In this document: piece by piece, positions 7,275-14,202 of the stretch
How the letters are laid out: the number at the start of each line of letters is the position of its first letter
Numbering within the stretch: the first letter of the stretch is position 1
Origin: a virus
IMG/VR virus record: IMGVR_UViG_3300012985_000021
Coordinates: 1-27,790 of that record
DNA: 27,790 nt
Reading direction: 5' to 3' (one strand)
Notes under the pieces: generated by a model
Seen by the model: only the letters and a program-made list of their open reading frames with translations
What the model was told of the DNA's origin: nothing
Databases searched by the model: none
Program-made: the position numbers and the translations under genes

Positions 7275-7500
7275 AATAGATTACTTAGAATTAGCACAAG
7301 ATTTTTTCTTAGAACTTAAAAAAGATTTTCAAAACGAAGACAACGATTCAATGGGTGGCGCTAGTTCAAAAGATTATAATATAGACGGTTTTGAATTTGA
7401 AATATTTGTCGATGGATTTTGGGAGAAAGCAAAGTTTTTCGATTATAAAGTAGTTGATAAATCAGGAGCTATTATCGAATCAGGAGATTATTGTTTTTAA
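7258..7500 (+). CDS. Small acidic protein of unknown function
   Basis: 80 residues from ATG 7258; ATG 7264 is an equally possible start. Strongly acidic (NEDNDSMGGASSKDYNIDGFEFEIFVDGFWEKAKFFDYKV), a composition seen in phage proteins that mimic DNA or bind basic host proteins. That role is inference only. No family is recognised. Confidence 0.55.
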   Translation: MIMNDKIDYLELAQDFFLELKKDFQNEDNDSMGGASSKDYNIDGFEFEIFVDGFWEKAKFFDYKVVDKSGAIIESGDYCF

Positions 7501-7502
7501 CC

Positions 7503-7652
7503 ATGTACATCACAGTCCACATAAAAATACCGTACAGAAAGGTATCTAAAGCGAAAAACACAATAACCAAAATGAATAAGGACAATTGGACTCTCACATG
7601 TAAAAATCGTGGCTTCTTTTCAACAACCTATTCATTCAGTAAAATAATTTAA
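7503..7652 (+). CDS. Very small basic protein
   Basis: 49 residues (MYITVHIKIPYRKVSKAKNT...) with a clean frame between the 7500 stop and the leader of the 7675 gene. Basic, with two short beta-strand patterns. No family; included on packing and start context only. Confidence 0.4.
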   Translation: MYITVHIKIPYRKVSKAKNTITKMNKDNWTLTCKNRGFFSTTYSFSKII

Positions 7653-7674
7653 ACCCTAAAATAGAAATAAAATT

Positions 7675-8190
7675 ATGGAAACATTAACCCATTGGAAGAA
7701 AAACAATGATTCGCGCTACATTAGCGGAGAAGATTTAAAAGCCGAACTAAAGGGCTTAAAAAAAGAAATGAATGTCGTAATTTCAAAGTTTGAAGATTCT
7801 GAAACTTTCGACATGAACAGCCAAAAAAAACTAACTCGTACAGGTTTTTGGCTTTCAGAATATCCAAGCGGGAAGCCGTTATACAAACCTGTTATTTTGA
7901 ACAATACAAACGCTAATTTTTGCGAAAAGGAGTTTGGAAGCGAATACATGGAACATTGGCTAAATAAACCGCTTGTGCTTTACGCGTTAGCTGATAAAAG
8001 ACACGGACATGTAGCAAGATTCAAAAAGTATTATGCGCCTCAGATATCAGATGTAAACGCGTTGGCAACTTTAAACAAATCTAAAACATTAGATGAGTTA
8101 AAATCTAATTGGGAGTTATTGACCGCGACTGAAAAGAATTTACCGACCGCATTATCTTTAAAAGACAAACTTAAAAACGAACTTAAATAA
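7675..8190 (+). CDS. Recombination-cassette-associated phage protein
   Basis: 171 residues. It resembles a family often found beside phage exonuclease and annealase genes: an N-terminal THWKKNNDSRYISGEDL, then a core KPVILNNTNANFCEKEFGSEYMEHWLNKPLVLY (about 64-100) in which the P-x-I-L-N-x-T-N-A motif and the E-x-W-x-x-K-x-L-x-x-Y stretch are characteristic, then a C-terminal helical region. Its biochemical role is not established. Neighbours agree: the YqaJ exonuclease starts 300 bases downstream and an OB-fold protein follows. The gene has the standard CCCTAAAATAG...AATTATG leader. The identification is by remembered pattern, so moderate. Confidence 0.65.
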   Translation: METLTHWKKNNDSRYISGEDLKAELKGLKKEMNVVISKFEDSETFDMNSQKKLTRTGFWLSEYPSGKPLYKPVILNNTNANFCEKEFGSEYMEHWLNKPLVLYALADKRHGHVARFKKYYAPQISDVNALATLNKSKTLDELKSNWELLTATEKNLPTALSLKDKLKNELK

Positions 8191-8192
8191 TT

Positions 8193-8492
8193 ATGGAAAC
8201 CAAAATAAGTAAAAAAAGATTAAAAGAGTTAGAGAAAGCCGAAGCAAAATTAAACGCATTAGAAAACGGAGGTGTTGATAATTGGGAGTGGTACGACCAA
8301 GCAATGACGGCCTATAACGATTCAGTTGAATTAGAAGAAAAAGTAGAACAGCTTTTAGAAGATATTGAATGCACTTTATTAGTAGGTGTTTATGAACCAA
8401 GCGAAAGAGGCGCAGGATTCGCTGCTTCGGATGATGCAAGAGAACAAACATTAGAAATATTAATGAATTTTGCAAAAGAATTGAAGCCATGA
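8193..8492 (+). CDS. Conserved phage protein with GGVDNWEWY motif, unknown function
   Basis: 99 residues, helical and acidic. The segment LENGGVDNWEWYDQAM (about 23-38) is a motif I recognise from many unannotated phage proteins. A helical C-terminal half holds VYEPSERGAGFAASDDA, with a Gly/Ala-rich loop. It is packed between the two recombination genes, with its TGA overlapping the exonuclease start. An open frame on the opposite strand over the same bases is a shadow. Confidence 0.65.
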   Translation: METKISKKRLKELEKAEAKLNALENGGVDNWEWYDQAMTAYNDSVELEEKVEQLLEDIECTLLVGVYEPSERGAGFAASDDAREQTLEILMNFAKELKP

Positions 8493-9199
8493 TAAACTAC
8501 AAAAACATTGAGCAGAATACCCCAGAATGGCACGCGATACGATGGAGAAAAATAGGTGGCACATCATCAAAAGGTCTGTTTGTTGATTCTGAAACATTAT
8601 TCATTGATTTGCTTTCTCAGCATTTAGAAGAATATAAAGACCAAGATGAAGAAGGTTACATGAACGATGCAATGATACGCGGTAAGGAATTAGAACCGAG
8701 AGCACTTGAATACATTTCACAATACACCGGAATACAATTTCATAATTCAGGATGGCTACAAAGCGAAGAATCTAAATTATTAGGCGTTTCTCCTGATGGA
8801 ATTTCAGAGTGTGAAGAATACGGAGCAGAAGCAAAATGTTTATCCAGGAAAGAACACACCGCAATTTTAGTAGAGAACAAAACGCCAAAGGAAAAGATAC
8901 CGCAAATAGTTGAATACTTTACCGTAAACCCTAAATTTAAAAAAGTTTGGTTTATCGCGTACAGACCTGAAAGTATCAAGCCTTTTATTGAAGAATTTAC
9001 GCGTGAATCGGTTGTTGATATGGGATGGAAAAAGAAAGTTGAAGTTGAAGTAATTGGAGCAAAAGGAACGCCAATAAAGCCGAAAATTGAAACGGTTACG
9101 GATTGGCGAACAATTGACAAATGGACAAAAATTGCTATCGAAAGAGCGAATAAATTAGAAGTTAGAATCGAAGAAAAAATTAAACAATTAAAATTTTAA
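8489..9199 (+). CDS. YqaJ-like (lambda-exonuclease-type) viral recombinase
   Basis: 236 residues. A PD-(D/E)xK exonuclease that resects double-stranded DNA ends to give 3' overhangs for annealing. Visible motifs are TPEWHAIRWRKIGGTSS at 11-27, RGKELEPRA at 64-72, the metal-binding D103 in GVSPDG, and E114-A-K116 in GAEAKC, followed by a conserved Q139 region (IPQIVEYF). Order and spacing (Asp, then E-x-K eleven residues later) match the family. No RecT, Erf or Redbeta-like annealase is recognisable nearby, so one of the unknown neighbours may supply it. Start ATG 8489 overlaps the upstream stop. Confidence 0.93.
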   Translation: MINYKNIEQNTPEWHAIRWRKIGGTSSKGLFVDSETLFIDLLSQHLEEYKDQDEEGYMNDAMIRGKELEPRALEYISQYTGIQFHNSGWLQSEESKLLGVSPDGISECEEYGAEAKCLSRKEHTAILVENKTPKEKIPQIVEYFTVNPKFKKVWFIAYRPESIKPFIEEFTRESVVDMGWKKKVEVEVIGAKGTPIKPKIETVTDWRTIDKWTKIAIERANKLEVRIEEKIKQLKF

Positions 9200-9201
9200 A
9201 T

Positions 9202-9486
9202 ATGACTATCAAAGGAGAAATCGAACACATCGGAACAGAGGAAACAAGCGGAACATTTAAAAAGCGTTCTTTAATATTGAAAACAGAGCGAGATTCCCAA
9301 TATCCACAATCAATTAATATTGAATTTCAGCAAGACAGAGTTGATTTAATTGATCCGTATAATGTCGGTCAGGAAGTTACAGTATCTTATAATTTAAAAG
9401 GTAGAAAATGGACAGATCCGCAAGGTGTAGACAAGTATTTTAATACTATTGTAGGTTGGAAAATTGAAGGAAACACAAACTTTTAG
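9202..9486 (+). CDS. DUF3127-type OB-fold protein, probable ssDNA-binding protein
   Basis: 94 residues. The order of blocks (MTIKGEIEHIGTEETSGTFKKRSLIL, SINIEFQQDRVDLIDPYNVGQEVTVSYNLKGRKW, FNTIVGWKIE) matches DUF3127, a Bacteroidetes family with an OB-like fold often found near recombination genes. Being two bases after the exonuclease supports a role binding the single strands it produces; the ssDNA-binding role is inferred. Confidence 0.8.
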   Translation: MTIKGEIEHIGTEETSGTFKKRSLILKTERDSQYPQSINIEFQQDRVDLIDPYNVGQEVTVSYNLKGRKWTDPQGVDKYFNTIVGWKIEGNTNF

Positions 9487-9488
9487 CC

Positions 9489-9557
9489 ATGACCACCAAC
9501 CCAAACAACATCGAAGTAATAGACCCTGAAACAGTAGCTTATGAAACTAAAGATTGA
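9489..9557 (+). CDS. Possible 22-codon mini-gene
   Basis: ATG 9489 opens 22 codons (MTTNPNNIEVIDPETVAYET...) ending in TGA, overlapping the next gene by 17 bases. It could be a leader peptide, a chance frame, or the 5' remnant of a frameshifted gene. Reported only because the junction spacing resembles its neighbours. Confidence 0.25.
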   Translation: MTTNPNNIEVIDPETVAYETKD

Positions 9558-9705
9558 ACAGAAAAAGAAGCTGAGAGCTAAAGAGCGATTAAATTTAGCA
9601 CCTTTTAAAATAGAAACTAAACAGGTTTATATTCAAAGGTTAATTGATAAACATTATCCTAAACCTGAACGATACGAAATATTTGAATCAAAATTTAATA
9701 ATTAA
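9541..9705 (+). CDS. Very small basic protein
   Basis: 54 residues (MKLKIEQKKKLRAKERLNLA...YEIFESKFNN), a basic helical N terminus followed by a short KPERYEIFE tail. No family recognised. The frame is clean and fills the space between the DUF3127 gene and the 9728 gene. Confidence 0.45.
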   Translation: MKLKIEQKKKLRAKERLNLAPFKIETKQVYIQRLIDKHYPKPERYEIFESKFNN

Positions 9706-9727
9706 TAATCAATAAACAAAAATAATT

Positions 9728-9952
9728 ATGAAATTAAAATTAATAATCCCGCCCGCAGAAACATTTATTTTAAATAAAAAACAAGAGTTAGAATTTAATA
9801 TTGCTCCAACTCCAAAACAAGTAGAGGAATGGATGATTGAATTTACTAAATTACATCTCGAGGAATCATTTAAACAAATAAGTAAAAAGTTTAAAAATCC
9901 TGATAATATTAGGACTATATTAAAAACGTATTCTTTAGATAACGTAGTATAA
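9728..9952 (+). CDS. Small protein of unknown function, last gene of operon
   Basis: 74 residues (MKLKLIIPPAETFILNKKQ...), with a C-terminal helical region holding EEWMIEFTKLHLEESFKQISKKF. No family recognised. A clear intrinsic terminator begins seven bases after its stop, so it closes the early recombination operon. The frame on the opposite strand here is a shadow. Confidence 0.6.
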   Translation: MKLKLIIPPAETFILNKKQELEFNIAPTPKQVEEWMIEFTKLHLEESFKQISKKFKNPDNIRTILKTYSLDNVV

Positions 9953-9958
9953 TAACCC

Positions 9959-9985
9959 AAAGCCGATTCACTTCGGCTTTTTTTT
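9959..9985 (+). terminator. Intrinsic terminator
   Basis: Perfect 8-bp stem AAAGCCGA (9959-9966) / TCGGCTTT (9973-9980) with a six-base loop and a total run of eight T. It ends the operon that began at 5858 and insulates it from the promoter 40 bases further on. Confidence 0.88.
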
Positions 9986-9997
9986 AGTGATATGCGG

Positions 9998-10051
9998 AAA
10001 TGTTAAAGTTTTAGAAAAGTGTTGCGTAATTCAAAAGATGTTGTATATTTG
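9998..10051 (+). promoter_or_regulatory. Bacteroidetes-type promoter with upstream 18-bp box
   Basis: TTG at 10022-10024, exactly 19 nt, then TATATTTG at 10044-10051. Upstream, AAATGTTAAAGTTTTAGA (9998-10015) is identical to a box at 11615-11632 and sits at the same distance from the -7 element. It drives the methyltransferase gene. Confidence 0.82.
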
Positions 10052-10079
10052 TACTCAGATAACCATTAAAAATAAAATT

Positions 10080-11483
10080 ATGTATCACGATGAACTTTAC
10101 CCAACACCACTACATGTATTAGAAATTATGCAACTTGATTGCGTAGGAAAAATTGTTTTAGATCCTCATGCAGGATTTGGAAACATTTTAGAATACGCTA
10201 AAACAATAGGGGCAAAAGAAATTATAGCAATTGAAATAAACGAAAGATGTCAGTCTATTTTAAAAGATAAACAAATAAAATTAATAGGCAAAGACTTTTT
10301 TAATTGTACAGCTGAAATGATTTCTCATGTTGACTGCATTTATATGAATCCTCCTTTTAGCGATGCGCATAAACATATTTTGCATGCTTGGGAAATCGCT
10401 CCTGAAGGCTGTGAAATAGTTTCTTTGTGTAATTGGCAAACAATTGAAAACTTCAATAGATACGGTAAGCTTTCCGTAATATTAAAAAACGGAATTACAG
10501 AAAACATAGGTGACGTATTTTCAACTGCTGAAAGAACTACAGGAATTGACATAGGATTAATAAAACTTTACAAACCTATACTAAGCGAAGGAGCCGAATT
10601 TGAAGGCTTTTTTATGGACGAAGACGAAGAAGAGGAACAAGGTATTGGAATAATGGAGTTTAACGAAGTTAGAGCTTTAGTAAATAGATACGTTGGAACA
10701 ATGAAAGCGTTCGATTTAATGAAAGAAGAAGTTGAAAATGTAAATAGATTACTTTCTGGTATAAATATGAGTAAAATTGATTTACAAATAGGTTATAATA
10801 AATCAGTAGCCAATAAAGATGACTTTTCTAAAACTCTTCAAAAAGAATCATGGAAATATATATTTTCAAAAATGAGGATGGATAAATATGTAACCTCTGG
10901 GGTTATGAAGGATATAAACAAATTTGTTGAAACACAGGAAAAAGTTCCATTTACAATGAAAAATATTTACAGAATGTTTCAAATAATTGTAGGTACAAGA
11001 CAAAATACCTATAACAGAGCTTTAGAGGAAGCTATAGACAATTTTACAAAACATACCCACGAAAATAGATATAAAATTGAAGGATGGAAAACTAATTCAG
11101 GACACATGCTTAATAAAAAGTTTATTGTTGATGGAATGGTAGAAGAAAAATATAATAGAGAAGGTTTAAGCATGCGTTATTCTTCTTATGGTAGCGATAA
11201 AATGGATGATCTCATAAAAGTACTTTGCAATATTACTGCTAAAAATTACGACAATTACGGCAGAATATACAATTGGAACAGTATTAAAAATCCTGAATAT
11301 GGCAAACCAAACCAAATAAATATTTTACCTAATACATGGTATGAATGGGGTTTTTTTGAAATGAAGTTCTTTAAAAAAGGAACTATGCATATTAAATTTA
11401 AAGATTTAAACGATTGGTACATGCTAAACAAAGCTTACGGAGAACTAAAAGGATTTTCATTGCCAGAACAACATAAAAATTAA
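10080..11483 (+). CDS. DNA methyltransferase (N6-adenine type, NPPF) fused to DUF4942 domain
   Basis: 467 residues. The start is ATG 10080; an upstream GTG at 9987 would run through the promoter. Motif I, the SAM-binding loop, is LDPHAGFGNILEY (27-39), the acidic end of strand 2 is in IAIEINERC (49-57), and the catalytic motif IV is MNPPF (89-93), so it is a class I methyltransferase of the N6-adenine type. The C-terminal ~270 residues, with SWKYIFSKMRMDKYVTSGV, EKVPFTMKNIYRMFQIIVGT and YKIEGWKTNSGHMLNKKFI, match DUF4942, a domain common in Bacteroidetes mobile elements. No restriction enzyme is nearby, so it is probably a solitary enzyme protecting phage DNA. The role is inferred. Confidence 0.88.
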   Translation: MYHDELYPTPLHVLEIMQLDCVGKIVLDPHAGFGNILEYAKTIGAKEIIAIEINERCQSILKDKQIKLIGKDFFNCTAEMISHVDCIYMNPPFSDAHKHILHAWEIAPEGCEIVSLCNWQTIENFNRYGKLSVILKNGITENIGDVFSTAERTTGIDIGLIKLYKPILSEGAEFEGFFMDEDEEEEQGIGIMEFNEVRALVNRYVGTMKAFDLMKEEVENVNRLLSGINMSKIDLQIGYNKSVANKDDFSKTLQKESWKYIFSKMRMDKYVTSGVMKDINKFVETQEKVPFTMKNIYRMFQIIVGTRQNTYNRALEEAIDNFTKHTHENRYKIEGWKTNSGHMLNKKFIVDGMVEEKYNREGLSMRYSSYGSDKMDDLIKVLCNITAKNYDNYGRIYNWNSIKNPEYGKPNQINILPNTWYEWGFFEMKFFKKGTMHIKFKDLNDWYMLNKAYGELKGFSLPEQHKN

Positions 11484-11490
11484 TTACAAC

Positions 11491-11631
11491 ATGAAACAAG
11501 AAAGTAAAAGAGGTGGTAAAAGAGCAGGTGCAGGACGCCCAAAGAAAGAACCCACAACAACAATACGTATTCCGTGTATTTTAAAACCTATAATTGAAAG
11601 GTATGTAAAAATTAAAATGTTAAAGTTTTAG
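11491..11631 (+). CDS. Small basic GRPKK-motif protein, putative DNA-binding
   Basis: 46 residues. The N terminus SKRGGKRAGAGRPKKEPTTT followed by TIRIP is a pattern seen in many small phage proteins: a basic AT-hook-like arm followed by a strand and helix of ribbon-helix-helix type. The C-terminal codons run into the 18-bp promoter box of the next operon, so the box is both coding and regulatory. It follows the methyltransferase by seven bases. Confidence 0.55.
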   Translation: MKQESKRGGKRAGAGRPKKEPTTTIRIPCILKPIIERYVKIKMLKF

Positions 11632-11668
11632 ATTGTTGTTGCAAATATCAAAATTAGTATTATATTTG
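11615..11668 (+). promoter_or_regulatory. Bacteroidetes-type promoter with upstream 18-bp box
   Basis: TTG 11639-11641, 19 nt, TATATTTG 11661-11668. The box AAATGTTAAAGTTTTAGA at 11615-11632 is identical in sequence and in spacing to that at 9998. It heads the 11690-14001 gene cluster. Confidence 0.82.
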
Positions 11669-11689
11669 TATAACAAAAACAAAGAAACC

Positions 11690-11971
11690 ATGTACAACAA
11701 ATCAATCATATTCAAATCAGCCCACGCAATCTACAAAATGCAAAACGTAACTTTTTCTGAGGCTTTGATAGAAGCGTGGTGCAAAGTAAAACAAGGTGTT
11801 AAAGCTATTGTAATGAAGTGTAATAGACTGGTAAAAAGCAAAGGATTAGGATATGAAACGGTTTACTTTAATGAATTGGTTTTTACTAATATTGTAGTGA
11901 GTAGAGATTCAGTAGCTTACAATCCTGCTATTGAAAAATGGTACGGATGCGGAATGTATAACAACGATTAA
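11690..11971 (+). CDS. Small phage protein with TFSEAL(I/K)EAW motif
   Basis: 93 residues from ATG 11690, chosen because the promoter's -7 element lies 22 bases upstream; a TTG at 11633 would precede it. The N terminus IFKSAHAIYKMQNVTFSEALIEAW resembles a short helical motif (x-x-A-x-x-x-x-x-x-x-x-F-x-x-A-L-x-x-A-W) seen in many small phage proteins of unknown function. The second half is a beta-rich stretch (YETVYFNELVFTNIVVSRDSV). Function unknown. Confidence 0.65.
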   Translation: MYNKSIIFKSAHAIYKMQNVTFSEALIEAWCKVKQGVKAIVMKCNRLVKSKGLGYETVYFNELVFTNIVVSRDSVAYNPAIEKWYGCGMYNND

Positions 11972-11973
11972 TT

Positions 11974-12225
11974 ATGGATCATTTATTATTACACGGAACT
12001 ACTGCAACTTTAATGAGTGACAAACTAAAAGAAGAATGGTTTGCAAAAAGAATAAAATTACATGAAATAAAAGACAGGCTTTGCAAATTAGAGATACCTA
12101 GTTTTTTACGTAGTGAAATAATACAAATGTCTGAATATAGAAAATATGACAGGATTAAAGATGATATAGAGGAAGCAATGTTTGATGCTGTTTGTTATCA
12201 TATAGTAAAAGAAATAATGAAATAA
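11974..12225 (+). CDS. Small helical protein of unknown function
   Basis: 83 residues, mainly helical and charged (DKLKEEWFAKRIKLHEIKDRLCKLEIP, then IKDDIEEAMFDAVCYHIVKEIMK). No family recognised. It begins two bases after the previous stop and is read as part of the same operon. Confidence 0.6.
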   Translation: MDHLLLHGTTATLMSDKLKEEWFAKRIKLHEIKDRLCKLEIPSFLRSEIIQMSEYRKYDRIKDDIEEAMFDAVCYHIVKEIMK

Positions 12226-12259
12226 GAAACGATTAATTAACCACTTAAAAATAAATATT

Positions 12260-12511
12260 ATGAAAGAGTTTCAAATTGAGAAAGTAAGAAAAGCAATAAC
12301 CGCAGTTGGGGATAAAATTTTATTAGTCAATTATTATCCTGCACAAGATAATTTAAGTCACTTTTCATTTTACAATGAAGATGCTGTAAAAGATGCAAAA
12401 TCAAAATTCTCAGCAGGAAAATGGAATATTAAATGTCTGCATAATTGGAAAACAAATATTAAAGAACAATACCAAGAATGTAGAAATTGCGGAATTGGAC
12501 ATGCATTGTAA
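12260..12511 (+). CDS. Small protein with probable zinc site (CxH...CxxC)
   Basis: 83 residues. C59-L-H61-N-W and, thirteen residues on, C74-R-N-C77-G form a plausible zinc-binding site (CxH-x12-CxxC), common in phage-encoded small zinc proteins. The N-terminal half has no recognised domain. Preceded by the recurrent CCACTTAAAAATAAATATTATG-type leader. The function could be nucleic-acid or protein binding; neither is shown. Confidence 0.6.
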   Translation: MKEFQIEKVRKAITAVGDKILLVNYYPAQDNLSHFSFYNEDAVKDAKSKFSAGKWNIKCLHNWKTNIKEQYQECRNCGIGHAL

Positions 12512-12547
12512 AACCAACAGATAAATAAAATCACTAAAAATAGAATT

Positions 12548-13012
12548 ATGAGTATAGAAAAAGAATTATACAGTAAGTTACCAAAGGATAAAATAAAGAT
12601 TAATTTCAATAGAAATCCGGTTCCAATGGAAAAGTTTTTATCATTCCTAACTATTCCAACTGAAAGAATACATGACCATTTAGGTTCGTCAAACGGATGG
12701 ACTAGATTTGAAAATAAAGAAAATAAATTAATTGTAAGTGGCGGAATATGCGACAATGGCCATTGGTTGCATTATTTGGAATATGGTAAAAACATTGATA
12801 ATCCTTATAATAACTTTATAAATCCTTTGCAAATGTTAGATATTTTGAATGACGAAGGAAAAAGGTTTTTCGTAAACTATTATAAAACTGATATTCAAAA
12901 GATAATTGATAAAACAAAATCAGATGTGGCTTTTATAGAAAACCAGCTTAAAAATGCAAAAGTTTTAAGATCACAAATTAAAGCAGAAACCGACAAATTA
13001 TTTTCGTTATGA
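12548..13012 (+). CDS. Protein of unknown function
   Basis: 154 residues. Mixed fold with IVSGGICDNGHWLHYLEYG near 62-80 and a helical, Lys/Glu-rich C terminus from about 115 (TDIQKIIDKTKSDVAFIENQLKNAKVL) that may be a coiled coil. No family recognised. Its stop overlaps the start of the next small gene (ATGA). Confidence 0.6.
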   Translation: MSIEKELYSKLPKDKIKINFNRNPVPMEKFLSFLTIPTERIHDHLGSSNGWTRFENKENKLIVSGGICDNGHWLHYLEYGKNIDNPYNNFINPLQMLDILNDEGKRFFVNYYKTDIQKIIDKTKSDVAFIENQLKNAKVLRSQIKAETDKLFSL

Positions 13013-13173
13013 GAACAACCCAACAGATATTCGCAAACCTCAACAACGCCCTTAAAAAACGATTGTTGCCGGAACCGACAAATAGAGAACCAATCGAATG
13101 CACATCGTTTTCTGACAAATACGATGATGTTATTAACTTTAATTTAGAACAACATGGAATTAAAAACGACTAA
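13009..13173 (+). CDS. Very small protein of unknown function
   Basis: 54 residues (MRTTQQIFANLNNALKKRLL...), beginning in an ATGA overlap with the previous gene and ending 20 bases inside the next. The tight double overlap supports it being translated. No family recognised. Confidence 0.45.
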   Translation: MRTTQQIFANLNNALKKRLLPEPTNREPIECTSFSDKYDDVINFNLEQHGIKND

Positions 13174-13531
13174 CTTAAGAATAGGTAATTATATTTGGGA
13201 TGATTACAGTGGAGTAATGATTATTCATCAAATAAGTAACGATTTAGTATATTGTAAAAAAGAAAATCATTTACCTAGTGGCAGATATGATATACAAAGT
13301 ATCAAACCTATAGTTATTGATGGTAATTGGCTATTAAAACTTGGCTTTAATTACATTGGTGGTAATTATTATTTAGACCATGGATCTATTGAAATTGGAT
13401 TAATGACATCTAAACGTTTTTATCTTCAAATAAGAAGCGAAAATACAACCTTAGATATTAAATATATTCATCAGTTACAGAACTTTTGGCACGTACTTAC
13501 AGGCAAAGAACTAACCCCCACAAATTTATAA
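13154..13531 (+). CDS. Conserved Bacteroidetes phage protein (LRIGNY... family)
   Basis: 125 residues. The order of blocks LRIGNYI (8-14), an I-x-P-I-x-I-x-x-x-W-L-L-K-L-G-F stretch (50-65) and a C-terminal IKYIHQLQNFWHVLTGKEL (~101-119) matches a family very common in Bacteroidetes phages and prophages, often with several copies per genome. The function is unknown. It starts inside the previous gene. The strong family match gives confidence that it is a real gene. Confidence 0.82.
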   Translation: MELKTTNLRIGNYIWDDYSGVMIIHQISNDLVYCKKENHLPSGRYDIQSIKPIVIDGNWLLKLGFNYIGGNYYLDHGSIEIGLMTSKRFYLQIRSENTTLDIKYIHQLQNFWHVLTGKELTPTNL

Positions 13532-13549
13532 CTTAAAAACAATATAAAG

Positions 13550-13777
13550 ATGAAAACGGCAATACAGAACCTATATCAAAACTTGATTGATATTCCAGAG
13601 GTAATGAATTTACCTATGGATTTAATCCAAAAAATAACTTCAGAATTTAATGATGCTCACTATGAAGAAAGAGTACAAATTGAAGTGGCTTTTATTCATG
13701 GAAACAGACTTGAATTCTATGATGCAACAGAAGAAGAAGCTTGTCAAAAATACTACAACCAAACATTCAAAAACTAA
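13550..13777 (+). CDS. Small conserved phage protein ending in YYNQTF
   Basis: 75 residues. The C-terminal EEACQKYYNQTFKN resembles a tail (E-x-Y/W-Y-N-x-T-F) seen in many small Bacteroidetes prophage proteins, with an amphipathic helical N terminus (IQNLYQNLIDIPEVMNLPMD). Function unknown. A frame at 13650 in another register is a shadow. Confidence 0.65.
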   Translation: MKTAIQNLYQNLIDIPEVMNLPMDLIQKITSEFNDAHYEERVQIEVAFIHGNRLEFYDATEEEACQKYYNQTFKN

Positions 13778-13803
13778 CGCCAAAAGGCACAAAATAGGAG
13801 ATT

Positions 13804-14001
13804 ATGAAAGACTTAATTATATCAAGATTAGAAAGCTACAAAATGCATAGGCAAGAATGGATTGATAAACAGAACAATTATAAATGGACTTCACATGAAT
13901 TAGAAAATGGGTCGACATTGTATGGAAGTTATCAAGAAAAAGAAGCTTTATTTACTACTAAAATAGTAGAATTAGAATGGGTTTTAAGCATTATTATATA
14001 A
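13804..14001 (+). CDS. Small protein of unknown function, last gene of the cluster
   Basis: 65 residues (MKDLIISRLESYKMHRQEWIDK...KIVELEWVLSIII). Helical, with a tryptophan- and glutamate-bearing C terminus. No family recognised. A 160-base gap with promoter and RNA-like signals follows it. Confidence 0.55.
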   Translation: MKDLIISRLESYKMHRQEWIDKQNNYKWTSHELENGSTLYGSYQEKEALFTTKIVELEWVLSIII

Positions 14002-14085
14002 AAACATATTGCACAATCCAACAATATTCCCTACATTTACATAAAACAAGGCTAGTAAAAATTAGGCTTATTAAATAAAAAGAAG

Positions 14086-14093
14086 TATATTTG
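14086..14093 (+). promoter_or_regulatory. Bacteroidetes -7 promoter element upstream of candidate RNA
   Basis: TATATTTG matches TAnnTTTG exactly. There is no TTG at the usual -33 spacing; instead ATTAGGCTTA (14061-14070) lies there, nearly identical to ATTAGGTTTA in front of the -7 element at 20848. A weaker tandem promoter (TTG 14009-14011, 20 nt, TACATTTA 14032-14039) lies upstream. Confidence 0.6.
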
Positions 14094-14099
14094 AATATC

Positions 14100-14202
14100 A
14101 ATAACAGCGAACGTCCACCGCTTGTAAAGTATAAGGTAACTTACCTTAAACAACCCGAATTATGACAGGAGTGGACGCCTTGATTATTTCGGGTTTCTTT
14201 TT
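14100..14202 (+). ncRNA. Candidate structured leader or small RNA with possible pseudoknot
   Basis: Three perfect pairings sit in about 85 bases: P1 CGTCCAC (14112-14118) / GTGGACG (14171-14177); P2 TAAGGTAACTTACCTTA (14132-14148, 8-bp dyad); and P3 AACCCGAA (14152-14159) / TTCGGGTT (14188-14195), followed by a T-rich run ending at 14202. P1 and P3 interlock as an H-type pseudoknot or alternate as switch states. P3 spans the HNH start codon at 14162, so it could control transcription or translation of that gene. Seen directly: the pairings and the -7 element. Inference: that the RNA exists and its function. Confidence 0.5.

Noticed and set aside
8191-8490. A 99-codon open frame on the - strand opposite the GGVDNWEWY gene
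   Set aside because: It mirrors the + strand gene almost end to end, has a low-complexity Leu/Arg/Ser-like composition and no start context, and every other gene is on the + strand.
9489-9705. One gene split by a programmed frameshift
   Set aside because: The overlap has no clear slippery sequence and both parts look like separate tiny frames, as elsewhere in this region.
9987-10079. N-terminal extension of the methyltransferase from a GTG
   Set aside because: It would run through the T run of the terminator and the full promoter; homology-like sequence starts at ATG 10080.
13650-13850. A 66-codon frame overlapping the 13550 and 13804 genes
   Set aside because: It covers parts of two better-supported genes in another register and has a Lys-rich, motif-free product.
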